A DNA stretch of 64,000 nt from Phytophthora quininea (GCA_011947345.1 JAAVTG010000412.1:81543-145542), one strand, 5' to 3'; shown: positions 21,938-32,033, counted from the stretch's first letter. Numbers and translations are program-made. Notes: a model not told the origin generated them from the letters alone.

Positions 21938-22010
21938 TGGAGATAATCGGACTCGAACCGATAACCTTATATTTGCAAAACATACTTTCTACCAGTTGAA
22001 ATATATCCCC
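21938..22010 (-). tRNA. trnA: tRNA-Ala (UGC)
   Basis: Minus-strand cloverleaf with anticodon TGC, acceptor GGGGATA/ATCTCC and an ATCGGTTCGAGTCCGAT T arm. Confidence 0.93.
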
Positions 22011-22013
22011 TAA

Positions 22014-22086
22014 TAAGTGTATTGGGACTTGAACCCAAGACCATCGGATTAAAAGTCCGGTGCTCTACCAACTGAGCTATACACTT
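22014..22086 (-). tRNA. trnK: tRNA-Lys (UUU)
   Basis: Minus-strand cloverleaf with acceptor AAGTGTA/TACACTT, anticodon TTT and a TTGGGTTCAAGTCCCAA T arm. Confidence 0.94.
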
Positions 22087-22137
22087 ATTTAAAAATTAAA
22101 TAGTTATAAAAACTTTTTAAATAATAAAAATTTTGAT

Positions 22138-22466
22138 TTAAAAAATTATTAATTTTTGTTTTAATATTTTATTAAATAATGGAGTTTCTTGTATTTTAAT
22201 TTTTTGATTTTTTTATAAATTGATAATTTTTTTATTATAAATAATTCAAAATTTGAATAAAAATTTTTATATGAATTATTAAAAAAAAAATAATATTATT
22301 TTCAAAAGTAATTTGATTTTTTTTTATTATCAAATAAAAATTTTTTTCTAAATTTTAAATTAAAACAAATTTTAGGTAAAAAAATAAGTAATAAAAAATA
22401 AAAATTAAAAAAAAATAAAAACCATGAAACTTGATTAAAAAATGAAAATTGATCGAATTGTGGCAT
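22138..22466 (-). CDS. atp8: ATP synthase F0 subunit 8
   Basis: The ATG at 22466 begins MPQFDQFSFFNQVSWFLFFF, the atp8 (ymf19) signature with its Phe-rich membrane helix. LIFLPKICFNLKFRKKF, an LP-x-LK turn into a basic tail, follows. The first 54 codons are open. The rest, reached over an A/T run near 22310, ends KIQETPLFNKILKQKLIIF at 22138, giving about 109 residues, usual for protist atp8. It lies between the unassigned ORF and trnK. In the second turn the upstream ORF reads into it in frame. Confidence 0.88.
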
Positions 22467-22534
22467 AATTTGATTTTTATTTACTTCTTCAACATATATT
22501 TTTCTATAAAGAATACTTTTTATTATTAATTTTT

Positions 22535-23171
22535 TTATAAAATTTGTTTTAATTTTTGTTTTTGTATAATTTCTTGTTGAATATATACAAGTCTAGAGAA
22601 TTCTTTTTATTATTTAAATTATTTATTTTAAAATTTAAATATTTTAATTTATAACAATTAATTAATCTTGTTGTATTAATTTTTTTTTATAAAATCCTTT
22701 TTTGTAACTTTATTAAAATAAAATTTTTTCTATATTTTAATGCTTTATTTAAATTAATAGGTTTCATTGCAAAAACCATACCTAAAATTGAAATAAAAAT
22801 TTTTTTATTTAAATTACCACCAAGTAATCGTCCTTGTATAATATTATTTTTTTAATAAAATATTTTGAAACATTATTTTATTAAATTGATATAAAATATT
22901 ATAATTTAAATCATAATTAAATAATATAATATCTTTATATTTTATTTCAATTGTAGAAATTTCATCAATTTTAATTAATGTAAAAGGTAAATAAATATTT
23001 TCATAATTATTAAATTCTATAACATAGGATTCTAAATTTAAATTATTATATAAAATTTGATTATCAAATATAATATTTTTTAATTTATATTTTTGTTTTT
23101 TAAATAATTATTTTTTAAAAATTGTTGATGATTTAGTAAAATATTAATTTTTTGTTTTTTAATTTTTTCAT
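22535..23171 (-). CDS. Unassigned ORF, about 210 residues, broken by A/T runs
   Basis: From the ATG at 23171 (MKKLK) the strand can be read, over several run-length shifts, as one coding region. The parts are an acidic/hydrophobic stretch (IYLPFTLIKIDEISTIEIKY), then IIQGRLLGG, KKIFISILGMVFAMKPINL, and a basic C-terminal part with EFSRLVYIQQEIIQKQKLK. The GRLLGG...FISILGMVFAMKP segment faintly recalls an S1-type RNA-binding domain, so a divergent rps1 is possible. I do not claim it. Third-position composition and stop spacing look coding. It lies between trnI(CAU) and atp8. The stop position is uncertain. Confidence 0.5.
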
Positions 23172-23194
23172 TTTTAATAAATTAAATTCTTAAA

Positions 23195-23268
23195 TAGGCC
23201 TAGTAGGATTTGAACCTACAACTATACCGTTATGAGCGGTATGCTCTAACCAATTAAACTATAAGCCT
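23195..23268 (-). tRNA. trnI: tRNA with CAU anticodon, probably tRNA-Ile (lysidine)
   Basis: Minus-strand cloverleaf with anticodon CAT. GAGCATACCGCTCATAACGG in the D/anticodon region resembles bacterial tRNA-Ile2, whose C34 is modified to lysidine to read AUA. With two other CAU tRNAs available for Met, this is the likely AUA reader. The amino-acid assignment is by resemblance. Confidence 0.8.
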
Positions 23269-23270
23269 TA

Positions 23271-23670
23271 TTATTTATAAATAAATTTTGTTTTAATAGA
23301 TAATTTATTTGAACCTGCTTTTAAAACTTTTTTGCATTTTCTAATGAAATACCACTAATTTCATATAAAATTTGACCCTTTTAACTTTAGCTACCCAAAA
23401 GAAACAGCACCTTTACCCTTACCCATACGATTTTCAGTTGGTTTTGCTGTAACAGGTATATCAGGGAAAACTCGAATCCATAAAAATCCCAATCTTTTCA
23501 TTTTTCTAATAATTATTCTACGTGTGGCTTCAATTTGTCTAGAAGTTAATCTTGTTTCTTCTAAAACTTTAATTGCATATTTACCGTAAATAATTTTATT
23601 ACCTTTGTTGTTTTACCCACAAGTTTACCTTTAAATTGTTTTTTAAATTTTGTTTTTTAGGAAATAACAT
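23271..23670 (-). CDS. rpl16: Ribosomal protein L16
   Basis: From the ATG at 23670 (MLFPKKTKFKKQFKGK) about 133 residues. The middle, open in the second turn at 60000-60230, reads GNKIIYGKYAIKVLEETRLTS..IEATRR and LGFLWIRVFPDIPVTAKPTE..MGKGKG, the L16 signature. The C-terminus ILYEISGISLENAKKVLKAG matches the family. Breaks lie near 23660, 23605, 23403 and 23335. It follows rps3 and ends two bases before trnI(CAU). Confidence 0.94.
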
Positions 23671-23732
23671 AATTAGGAATTTTTATTTTTTTATATTATT
23701 TTTTTAATTTTAATTTTTTTTAAATTTTAAAT

Positions 23733-24475
23733 TTAATATAGATGGTTTAAAAAAACCCAAAATTTGATACTACAAATACCTGAAGGTGTTTTAAATTCAT
23801 TAAAATGATATTTAATATCATATTCTAAAGTATTTAAAGGAATTTTTCCTTTTGAAAAATCATTTTTTTTTCGTTTTGATTTATTTAATCTACCTTTAAA
23901 TTGTAAACGATAGCCAATAAAATTAGAAAATATTTTAAAAAATGTTTGAAGCATATTATCTATATTATTTATAAATTTTTATGTGTTTTTTTCTAGCTAA
24001 AGTTTGTTTAATATAATAAGTTATTATATTAATATTTTTAGTATAAAAAGCATAACTAAAATTATAAATCATTTTTTAACATTTTTATTAATTCGATTAT
24101 TTTTTTAATTTTAATAAAAATTTTTTTAAATTTTTCTTAATTTTATTAATTCAAAAATTGAACATTTTTAATAAATAATTTAATATTATGATTAGGATAA
24201 TATTTATTTAAATGATTTATAATTTTATTATAAGATAATTTATAATATTTTTATATTTTTTGTACATAAATATATATATTAATATTATTTGATGTTTTTA
24301 CAATATTTATATTTATTAATTTTAAATTTTTATAATTAAAAATATTTTGAAAATATTTTTAATTTCTAAATCAAAATGTAATAAATTTGAATATTCATCA
24401 TTATTCACAATCCATTTCGAATTCCAATTTTTTTTTATTTAATCTTAAACTAATTGGTATTATTTTTTGACCCAT
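23733..24475 (-). CDS. rps3: Ribosomal protein S3 (divergent)
   Basis: The ATG at 24475 gives MGQKIIPISLRLN, the S3 start, then KWIVNNDEYSNLLHFDLEIK. The C-terminal frame 23733-23954 has GYRLQFKGRLNKSKRKK and TPSGICSIKFWVF, the S3 C-terminal signature. The middle is AT-rich, Ile/Asn/Lys-dominated and broken many times. About 247 residues. Its start overlaps the 3' end of rps19 by 16 bases, as in several protist mtDNAs. Identity is secure at both ends. Confidence 0.87.
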
Positions 24476-24708
24476 AAATTATTTTTTTTTATATATATGT
24501 TTTTTCGTGTATTAATAAATTCACCAAATTTAAAACCAATCATTTTATCATTTATTTCTAAATTAACAAAAATTTTACCATTATATACACTAACTCTTTG
24601 ATTACTATATTCAGGTAATATTGTTAAATTTTTATTAATTATTTTCATCCACTGTTTTTTTAATAAATTAACTTTAAAAAAGGACCTTTATATTTACTTC
24701 GAGACATA
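24460..24708 (-). CDS. rps19: Ribosomal protein S19
   Basis: The ATG at 24708 begins MSRSKYKGPFFKVNLL. LPEYSNQRVSVYNGKIFVNL and INDKMIGFKFGEFINTRK follow, matching the S19 VYNGKxFxxxxIxxxMxGHKLGEFxxTR signature (His replaced by Phe). 82 residues, the usual size. A single A/T run near 24655 is critical; the rest is open. It lies between rpl2 and rps3 and overlaps the latter. Confidence 0.93.
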
Positions 24709-24724
24709 ATTTATTGAATAATTA

Positions 24725-25508
24725 TTATTTTTTTTTTTTTCGTGTTGGTTTTCCTTTCGTAATTTTACCTTGAGGTGTCACAGATGGTCTACCACCACTG
24801 GTTTTACCTTCACCACCACCGTGTGGATGATCTACTGGATTTTTAGCTACACCTCTAACAGAGGGTCGTCTATTTAACCAACGTGAACGTCCAGCTTTAC
24901 CTAACTTAATTTTTTTATAATTAATATTTGATACAATACCTAAAGTAGCATAACAAGTTAATAAGATCAATTTCAATTCACCAGAATTTAAACGTATTCT
25001 CGCATATTTATTATTTATTTTTTGAATTAATTGCGCAGAAGTACCAGCACTTCTAATTAATTTACCTCTTGATTGAGGATATAAACTTATATTATGAATT
25101 ATACTACCAATAGGTATATTTTGTAAAGGTAATGCATTACCTATTTTTAATTCAGATGTTGGTGAACTTGTTATATATTGATTTATTTTTAAACCTTCAG
25201 GAGCTAAAATTAAATATGATTTTAAATTATTTTTATATAAGCAATATTAGCTGAACGATTAGGATCATATAAAATTTTAATAACATGACCTTCTATATTT
25301 TGAGAACGATTAAAATTAATTTTTCTATATAGACGTTTATGACCACCACCACGGTGTCTAACTGTTATTTTACCTTGATTATTTTTACCATTTGCACGTT
25401 GAAATCCTTTTGTTAAAGATTTTATTTTAAAAATTCGAGTTAAATTATTTTTTTAATAAGAATGTTTGACGTTGTGATGGTGTTATGGGATTTATTTTTT
25501 TCTATCAT
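24725..25508 (-). CDS. rpl2: Ribosomal protein L2
   Basis: Peptidyl-transferase-associated protein. From the ATG at 25508 about 261 residues. It contains [35 protein letters not shown], then [24 protein letters not shown] and the C-terminal [33 protein letters not shown] block with the catalytic-site His. The last 83 codons are open in both turns. Breaks lie near 25470, 25455, 25230 and 25015. It is the first gene of the long minus-strand ribosomal unit. Confidence 0.96.
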
Positions 25509-25536
25509 TTTATATTGTATATAGATAAAATCTATT
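25509..25536. promoter_or_regulatory. Divergent rpl2/rps13 spacer
   Basis: Only 28 bases separate the start codons of rpl2 (minus) and rps13 (plus), so any promoter serving either unit must be very compact or lie inside a gene. The sequence TATATTGTATATAGATA is a short imperfect A/T palindrome. The role is inferred from gene orientation. Confidence 0.35.
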
Positions 25537-25874
25537 ATGTTATATATTTTTAATAAAACAATTTCAGATTCTAAAAGTATTTTATATTCATTAACTATAT
25601 TATATGGTATTAATGAATATCAATCTAAGAAAATTTGTAAAAATATAGGAATTAATCCTCAAATCACCCTTAATAAACTTAAAAACAACCACGTAAACCG
25701 ACTGATAAGTTATATAAATAAAAATTTAAAAGTTGAACAACTTTTAAAAAATTAAAAACTGAAAAATTAAATGAATTAGTCGAAATAAAAAGTAATCGTG
25801 GAATTAGACAAAGTCAAGGTTTACCTGTTCGAGGACAACGTACCCATACTAACGCAAAAACGTCAAAAAATTAA
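25537..25874 (+). CDS. rps13: Ribosomal protein S13
   Basis: The ATG at 25537 opens 72 codons (LTILYGINEYQSKKICKNIG) that match the S13 helix-hairpin region. After an A run near 25750 the frame continues with KLNELVEIKSNRGIRQSQGL, then PVRGQRTHTNAKT, the diagnostic S13 C-terminus. About 112 residues. It heads the second plus-strand unit, with rps11 next as in the bacterial alpha operon. Confidence 0.93.
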
Positions 25875-25951
25875 AAAAATTTTTATTCAAAAACGTTTAT
25901 CACGTACAAAACGTCCATTTAAGGTTAAAAAAAAAAAAATAAAATTATTTT

Positions 25952-26358
25952 ATGAAAAAATAAATTTAAATATAATTTTAAATATAAATTTAAAAAAACA
26001 AAAAATTAAAAAAAAATCCTTTTATTTTAGTTAATTTACATGTTATAGCAAGTTTAAAAATACTATTATTAGTTTAACAACTAATACAGGAAATTTATTA
26101 AAACAATGGTCTACAAAATCTTTAAAAAAACTAAATTTCAAAAAATACACCATATAATGTTCAATTAATTGTTTATAAAATAAATAAATATTTACAATTA
26201 AAAAAACAAAAAAATTAAAAATATTTTTACATGGAACCGGTTTAGGTCGATATAATATATTAAGAAATTTAAAACGTAAAAATTTTAAAGTAAGATTTTT
26301 ATTAGATAAAACACCAAAACCTTTTAATGGTTGTCGATTAAAAAAAAAACGACGTTAA
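25952..26358 (+). CDS. rps11: Ribosomal protein S11
   Basis: Reads VNLHVIASLKNTIISLTTNTGNLL near 26032-26100, TPYNVQLIVYKINKYL, then LKIFLHGTGLGRYNILRNLK and the C-terminal RFLLDKTPKPFNGCRLKKKRR, the S11 end. Several A runs break it in both turns, including one of 13 A. The start is uncertain. The ATG at 25952 gives about 135 residues, the usual size; the 77 bases between the rps13 stop and this ATG encode a basic stretch that could be a leader or an rps13 tail. It ends eight bases before trnS. Confidence 0.85.
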
Positions 26359-26365
26359 TTTTATT

Positions 26366-26450
26366 GGATAGGTGATCGAGTGGTTTAAGGTGTCAGTCTT
26401 GAAAACTGAAGTATTTAACAATACCGTGGGTTCAAATCCCACTCTATCCT
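26366..26450 (+). tRNA. trnS: tRNA-Ser (UGA)
   Basis: Class II cloverleaf with long variable arm, acceptor GGATAGG/CTATCC, anticodon TGA and a TGGGTTCAAATCCCA T arm. Confidence 0.94.
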
Positions 26451-26455
26451 TTTAA

Positions 26456-26526
26456 AAGCTAGAGACGGATTTGAACCGTCATTAAAGGATTTGCAGTCCT
26501 TTACATTACCATTATGTTATCTAGCC
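26456..26526 (-). tRNA. trnC: tRNA-Cys (GCA)
   Basis: Minus-strand cloverleaf with anticodon GCA and a GACGGTTCAAATCCGTC T arm. It lies opposite to the plus-strand genes on either side, together with tatC. Confidence 0.93.
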
Positions 26527-26539
26527 AAAATTAAATTAT

Positions 26540-26736
26540 ATGAATAAAAATAAAAAATTTTTTACCTATAAAAATAAAATTATTTTAACAAATGGATCTT
26601 CTTTAAAAATAACATCTATTAAGTATATAAAAATTATCAATTAAATTTGAAAATTTTTAAAGAAACAAAAATTAAAGATAATATAAATATTAATTTAAAT
26701 AAAAATAAACAAAATTTTATTAATAAATTAATTTAA
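26540..26736 (+). CDS. rpl31: Probable ribosomal protein L31
   Basis: From the ATG at 26540 (MNKNKKFFTYKNKIILTNGS) about 65 residues after one A-run shift near 26640. The ILTNGSSLKITSIKYIKNY block matches the mitochondrial L31 motif in which a TDGS/TNGS turn is followed by a Ser/Thr-rich strand; the tail is Asn/Lys-rich. L31 genes are known from ochrophyte mtDNAs. It is flanked by minus-strand trnC and tatC, and its last bases overlap the tatC 3' end on the other strand. Moderate confidence, since the protein is short and divergent. Confidence 0.55.
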
Positions 26737-27464
26737 TTTTATATTTATTAAAATAAATTGAAATATAAATAAATATTTCAAAAATAAAATAAATATAATA
26801 TAAATACTAATAAAATTAATAAAATCTGGTGGCGTAATTAAAGCACTTAATATTATTATTTTTAAATAAAAAATTTTCTTAAATTTATAATTATATTAAT
26901 TTTTAAAATATTATTAAAAATTAAAAAAATAAAATAAATATATAAATAAATAAAATAAATATATAAATAAATGATGAAAAAATAAATTGAAAATAATTAT
27001 TTATTTTAGGTTCAAAATAAATTGTTAAAATATAAAAATTTGAGAAATTAAGATTTAATAAAAATTCCAAATATGTGGAATAATATTTGTAAAAATTAAA
27101 TTTATTATAAAAAAATTAAAAATAATATATAATATATAAAATTTTATAAAAATAAAATTCTCAAATTTATATAAACCTGTTAATAAAAATTCCAAATTAA
27201 TATTATACTTAATTGAATTGTTAAAAATATTGAAATAAAACTTGCTATAAAAATATTAGTAATAAAAATTTCTGTAATATTTGTAAAAATTAAATATTTT
27301 AACATATTTTTATTAAGTAAATTATTTACTAATAAATATATTAATTGATCAGAAAAATAATATGAAATTATAAAAAGATAAAAAAAGTACTAAAAAGAAT
27401 AAAAAAATTATATTTTAATTCAAAAAATGTAATTGTAAATAAGTTTTGATTTTATTTTTTTCAT
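26728..27464 (-). CDS. tatC: Twin-arginine translocase subunit TatC
   Basis: Multispan inner-membrane component (mttB/ymf16) of the twin-arginine pathway, which exports folded proteins such as the Rieske subunit. From the ATG at 27464 about 245 residues. It reads FFELKYNFFILFSTFF near the start (the family's conserved E-L), SDQLIYLLVNNLL, LIFTNITEIFITNIFIASF, then LSIILIWNFY, FIFSSFIYIF and the C-terminal LSALITPPDFINFISIYIIF, a clear TatC signature. Breaks at A/T runs are many and there is no long open frame, so it is easily missed. It lies between rpl31 and trnL on the strand opposite to both. Confidence 0.85.
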
Positions 27465-27473
27465 AAAATTAAA

Positions 27474-27557
27474 GCCTACTTGGTGAAATTGGTAAACACG
27501 ATAGATTTAAAATCTGTTCCCATTCTAGGGTTATTGGTTCAAGTCCAATAGTAGGTA
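27474..27557 (+). tRNA. trnL: tRNA-Leu (UAA)
   Basis: Class II cloverleaf with anticodon TAA and acceptor GCCTACT/AGTAGGT. It starts ten bases from the tatC start codon on the opposite strand. Confidence 0.94.
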
Positions 27558-27565
27558 TAATATAT

Positions 27566-27650
27566 TATCAAAGTGGTGAAATTGGTAAACACATTACACT
27601 TAGAATGTAACGCTTAATTGCATTAAGGGTTCAAATCCCTTCTTTGATAA
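27566..27650 (+). tRNA. trnL: tRNA-Leu (UAG)
   Basis: Class II cloverleaf with anticodon TAG, acceptor TATCAAA/TTTGATA and an AGGGTTCAAATCCCT T arm. Confidence 0.93.
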
Positions 27651-27756
27651 TTTCTAAAAGAATAAATATTTTTGATTAAAAAATTATTAATTTTAATAAA
27701 AATATATCCTTTAAATGAAAATAACTAGAAATTTAATTATAATTATTATAATATAA

Positions 27757-29730
27757 ATGATTGAAATATTTATAAATAATATAAAATTAAAAGTAAATAA
27801 AATTTAACAGTATTACAAGCATGTAATAACTTTAAAATTGAAATTCCAAAATTTTGTTTTCAAGAAAATTTACAAATAGCTGGTAATTGTAGGATGTGTT
27901 TAGTTGAAATAGAAAATTCACCAAAACCTGTAGCATCATGTGCTATGCCTTTAATGCCAAATATGAAAATATTTACAGATACACCTTTAGTACAAAAGCT
28001 CGTGAAAGTGTTTTAGAATTTCTTTTAATAAATCATCCATTAGATTGTCCAATATGTGATCAAGCATCAGAATGTGATTTACAAGATCAAACAATGATTT
28101 TTGGTTCAGATCGTAGTCGATTTTTTTAAAAAAGAGGTGTAGAAGATAAATATTGTGGTCCATTTATTAAAACTATTATGACTAGATGTATTCACTGTAC
28201 ACGTTGTGTACGTTTTGCAAATGAAATATGTTGTATTGATGATTTAGGAACTACTGGTCGTGGAAATAAAACTGAAATTAATTTTTATTATCCAAAAATT
28301 TTTAATTCAGAATTTTCAGGTAATTTAGTAGATTTATGTCCAGTAGGTGCTTTAACATCTAAACCTTATACTTTTAAAGCACGTTCTTGGGAATTAAAAA
28401 AAAGAAGGTATTGATATCTTAGATAGTATTGGATCTAATATTGAAATTGATATTTTCAATAATGAAATTGTACGAATTTTACCTAAAACTAATTTTAATA
28501 TTAATAAAGAATGGATTTCAAATAAAACAAGATTTTTTTGATAGTTTAAAATATCAAAGATTAAAATATCCATTATTAAAAGATGAAGAAAATAATTTTC
28601 ATAAAATAAGTTGGTTTGAAGCTATAGATATTATTAATAATAAATTAATAACAACAGATAGTTCTAAAATTAAAAGTATTGTTGGAGATTTAATTGATTT
28701 AGAATCTTTATTTTTATTAAAAAAATTTAAATAAATTAGGGATTTCTGATATAATTTATGAAAAATATTTAAATAATAAAAATATAAAATTAAATTCTGA
28801 TTTAACTTCAAATTTTTTATTTAATAATACTTTAAAATCTATAGAAGAATCTGATGTTTGTTTAATAATCGGTAGTGATATTCGTCAAGAAGGTTCTATT
28901 TTAAATATTCATTTAATTAATCGTTTAAAAAGAGGTAATTTTAAAATTGCTTATATAGGTAATAAAATTGATTTTACTTATCCTATAAAACATTTAGGTT
29001 TAACTTTAAAAACTTTAATTCAAATTATTATTGGAAAACATTCTTTTTGTAAAAATTTAAAAAAGCTAAAAACCTATAATTATTATTGGTGAAAATATTA
29101 TTAATCAAAAGATGGAATTCATTTAATATCAAAATTAAAAATTTATCATTTTTAAAAATAATATTAATTTTTTAATAGTAAAACAAGTTTAATTAATTTT
29201 TTGAAATAACTTTTAAAAATTACCATTTTATTTTAATAATTCAAAATTATATTATTTATTTAATACTAATTTACAAAATAATTTAAAAATAAAAGAAAAT
29301 GATTTTATTATTTATCAAGGACATCATTTTACAAAAGATGCTCAAAGATCAAATTTAATTTTACCTGGTTTAACTTTTTAGAAAAAGTGGGATGTATATA
29401 AATTTAGAAGGTTTTATTCAAAAAATAATAAAAATTTAAATTTAAATACAGAACAAAGAAAAGATTCTATCATTTATAGAAATATTTATAAATATATATT
29501 AAATAAAAATCAATCTAAAATAAATTCATTTTTAAAAATAAAAGATATTTTACCTTATTTATTCAAAAAAAATAAAAATTATAAATAATTTTAATTTTAA
29601 TAAAAATATTTAAAATTTAATAATAATTTTTAGATTCTTTAATAAAAATATATATTATAGAAACATATTAGAACAATATTCAAAAATATTAATAAATTCT
29701 AATAAAATAATCAAAAATAAAATAAAATAA
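27757..29730 (+). CDS. nad11: NADH dehydrogenase subunit 11 (75 kDa)
   Basis: Iron-sulfur subunit at the start of electron flow in complex I. From the ATG at 27757 about 658 residues. The N-terminal ferredoxin-like part has [40 protein letters not shown] and [14 protein letters not shown] follow, holding the cluster cysteines, then [15 protein letters not shown]. The C-terminal molybdopterin-oxidoreductase-like part (from about 28400) is divergent but present, with [18 protein letters not shown] near 28850-28915. So it is one full-length gene, unlike the split or shortened nad11 of some ochrophytes. It was seen only once, with A/T breaks throughout. nad1 follows after two bases. Confidence 0.94.
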
Positions 29731-29732
29731 TT

Positions 29733-30703
29733 ATGATTTATACAATTTTAAAATTTTTAATTTTAGTATTACCTTTATTAATTGCTGTAGCTTATTTTAC
29801 TTTAGTTGAACGTAAAGTATTAGCTTCTATTCAAAGAAGAAGAGGACCTAATGTGGTAGGTACCTTTGGTTTATTACAACCATTAGCTGATGGTTTAAAA
29901 CTATTTGTTAAAGAAACTGTTTTACCTAGTAATGCCGATGTTGTTTTATTTATATTTGCACCAATTTTAGCTTTTTTTTAAGTTTATTAAGTTGGACTGT
30001 AATACCTTTAGGATTTGGTATGTTTTTACTGAATTAAATATAGGTATTTTATATTTATTAGCTATTTCATCATTAGGTGTTTATGGTATCATTATTGGTG
30101 GTTGGTCAAGTAATTCTAAATATTCTTTTTAGGTGCATTAAGATCAACAGCTCAAATGATTTCTTATGAATTAACTATCAGTTTTTCAATATTATCAGTT
30201 ATTGTTTGTGCAAAATCTTTAAATTTAATTTCTATAGTATTAGCACAAAAACTGTATGGTATTGTTTTCCTCTTTTCCTATTTTTTTAATTTTTTTATAT
30301 CATGTTTAGCAGAAACAAATAGACATCCTTTTGATTTACCCGAAGCAGAGGCAGAATTAGTTTCAGGATATAATGTTGAATATTCTGCAATGGGTTTTGC
30401 TTTATTTTTTTAGGTGAATATGCAAATATGTTATTAATGAGTAGTTTAACAACTATTTTATTTTTAGGTGGTTGGTTAGCACCATTTCCATTTAGTATTA
30501 AATTCATAAATTTCTTACCGGGATCTTTTGGTTTAGTATTAAAGTATGTTTTTTGTTGTATTATTTGTAGTAGCTCGAGCTGTTTTACCTAGATACCGAT
30601 ATGATCAATTAATGCGTTTAGGTTGGAAAGTTTTTTACCTTGTACATTAAGTTGGTTTTTATATACTGCAAGTATTTTAATAAGTTTTAATTGGTTAATT
30701 TAA
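29733..30703 (+). CDS. nad1: NADH dehydrogenase subunit 1
   Basis: Membrane subunit at the quinone channel of complex I. From the ATG at 29733 about 323 residues: [21 protein letters not shown], then [28 protein letters not shown], the [22 protein letters not shown] signature (30300-30365), and [18 protein letters not shown]. Breaks are at runs near 29978, 30025, 30130, 30410, 30530 and 30640. Two bases separate it from nad11 and from nad4L, so the three are surely co-transcribed. Confidence 0.97.
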
Positions 30704-30705
30704 AT

Positions 30706-31005
30706 ATGAGTATATTAAATCATTTTATTTTTACTTTTTTTATTTTGTATAGGTTTATTTGGTATAATATTAAATCGACAAAATATAATAATTATTTTAA
30801 TGTCTATTGAATTATTATTATTATCAATTAATTTAAATTTTATTTACTTTGCAGTTTTAATTGATGATATAATAGGACAAATTTTTCATTATTAATTTTA
30901 ACAGTAGCCGCAGCAGAATCTGCTATTGGATTAGCTATTATGATAGTTTTCTTCAAATTATATGGAGATATTTCTATTTATAAAATTAATTTATTATCAT
31001 TATAA
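30706..31005 (+). CDS. nad4L: NADH dehydrogenase subunit 4L
   Basis: Three-helix membrane subunit of complex I, about 100 residues from the ATG at 30706 ([21 protein letters not shown]). It carries the [15 protein letters not shown] helix with the conserved Glu and [20 protein letters not shown]. Breaks lie near 30735 and 30885. The stop codon sits in the loop of a hairpin (30991-31015). Confidence 0.94.
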
Positions 31006-31015
31006 ATGATAATAA
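30991..31015. repeat. Hairpin spanning the nad4L stop codon
   Basis: Perfect 11-base inverted repeat (30991-31001 and 31005-31015) with a three-base loop containing most of the nad4L stop. It marks the end of the nad11-nad1-nad4L mRNA ahead of rns, where no tRNA is available for processing. The function is inferred. Confidence 0.55.
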
Positions 31016-31174
31016 ATTAATTTTATAAAATTATTATATAAAATTAAAATAGTTTAAAAAATAAATAAATTCTATTCTTTAAGATGAAATTAATATAAGA
31101 ATGTTATATTATATATAATCCTTTGAAATTTTTGTTTTTTAAAAACATTATATTAAATAAATTAATTAATATAA
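31016..31174 (+). promoter_or_regulatory. Leader spacer upstream of rns
   Basis: About 160 bases of A/T-rich sequence between nad4L and the 5' end of the small-subunit rRNA. It has several A/T inverted repeats but no frame or tRNA. It may hold the rns processing site or a promoter; nothing specific can be named. Confidence 0.3.
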
Positions 31175-32033
31175 AAATTAAATAGAGTTTGATCCTGGCT
31201 CAGAATAAATGCTATCGGTATGCTTAACACATGCAAGTTGAATGTTTTTAAAACATAGCGAACGGGTGAGTAACGCGTGAATTATCTACCTTTTAATTCG
31301 GAATAATTATTTTAATAAAAATACGGAATAAATAGAATAAAGTTTAATAACGTTAAAAGATGAGTTTGCGTAAGATTATGGTAGTTGGTAGTTTAAAAGA
31401 CTACCAAGCCTATTATCTTTAGCTGGTTTGAAAGAATGATCAGCCACATTGGGACTGAGACACGGCCCAAACTTTTTAAAGGCAGCAGTGGGGAATTTTG
31501 GACAATGAGCGAAAGCTTGATCCAGCAATACCGAGTGAGTGAAGAAGGCTAATTAGGTTGTAAAACTCTTTCATTAAGGAGGAAAATGACAGTACTTAAA
31601 AAGAAGTTCCGGTTAATACCCGTGCCAGCAGCCGCGGTAATACGGGAGGAGCGAGCATTATTTGGAATGATTGGGCGTAAAGGGTTTGTAGGTGGTTTTT
31701 AAGTTGAAAGAAACAAATTAGAGCTCAACTCTATAAATTTTTTCAAAACTGATAAACTTGAGTATAAATAGAGGATAATGGAATTTCTATTGGAGTGATA
31801 AAATACGTTGATAATGGAAGGAAGACCAAAGGCGAAGGCAATTATCTGGGTATATACTGACACTGAGAAACGAAAGCTTGGGTAGCGAACGGGATTAGAG
31901 ACCCCGGTAGTCCATGCTGTAAACGATGAGTGCTAATATTTAGAATTTTTAGATATAACAGCTAACGCATTAAGCACTCCGCCTGAAAAGTATAATCGCA
32001 AGATTGAAATTCAAAGGAATTGACGGGAGTCTA

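Noticed and set aside
26822..26850. TCTGGTGGCGTAATTAAAGCA looked like the 5' strand of a mitochondrial 5S rRNA.
   Set aside because: No complementary CCACCAG-type 3' strand or loop-B/C motif lies nearby. On the minus strand these bases encode the TatC ITPPD signature in register with the rest of TatC.
26937..26972. Repeated AAATAAATATATAAATAAAT units suggesting a CRISPR or minisatellite.
   Set aside because: This is a short A/T repeat inside the tatC coding strand (Phe/Ile/Tyr-rich helix), with no spacers and only two to three units.
28599..28811. Minus-strand frame of 70 codons within nad11, and a similar one at 30295-30507 within nad1.
   Set aside because: Both lie wholly opposite conserved coding sequence and have no family features.
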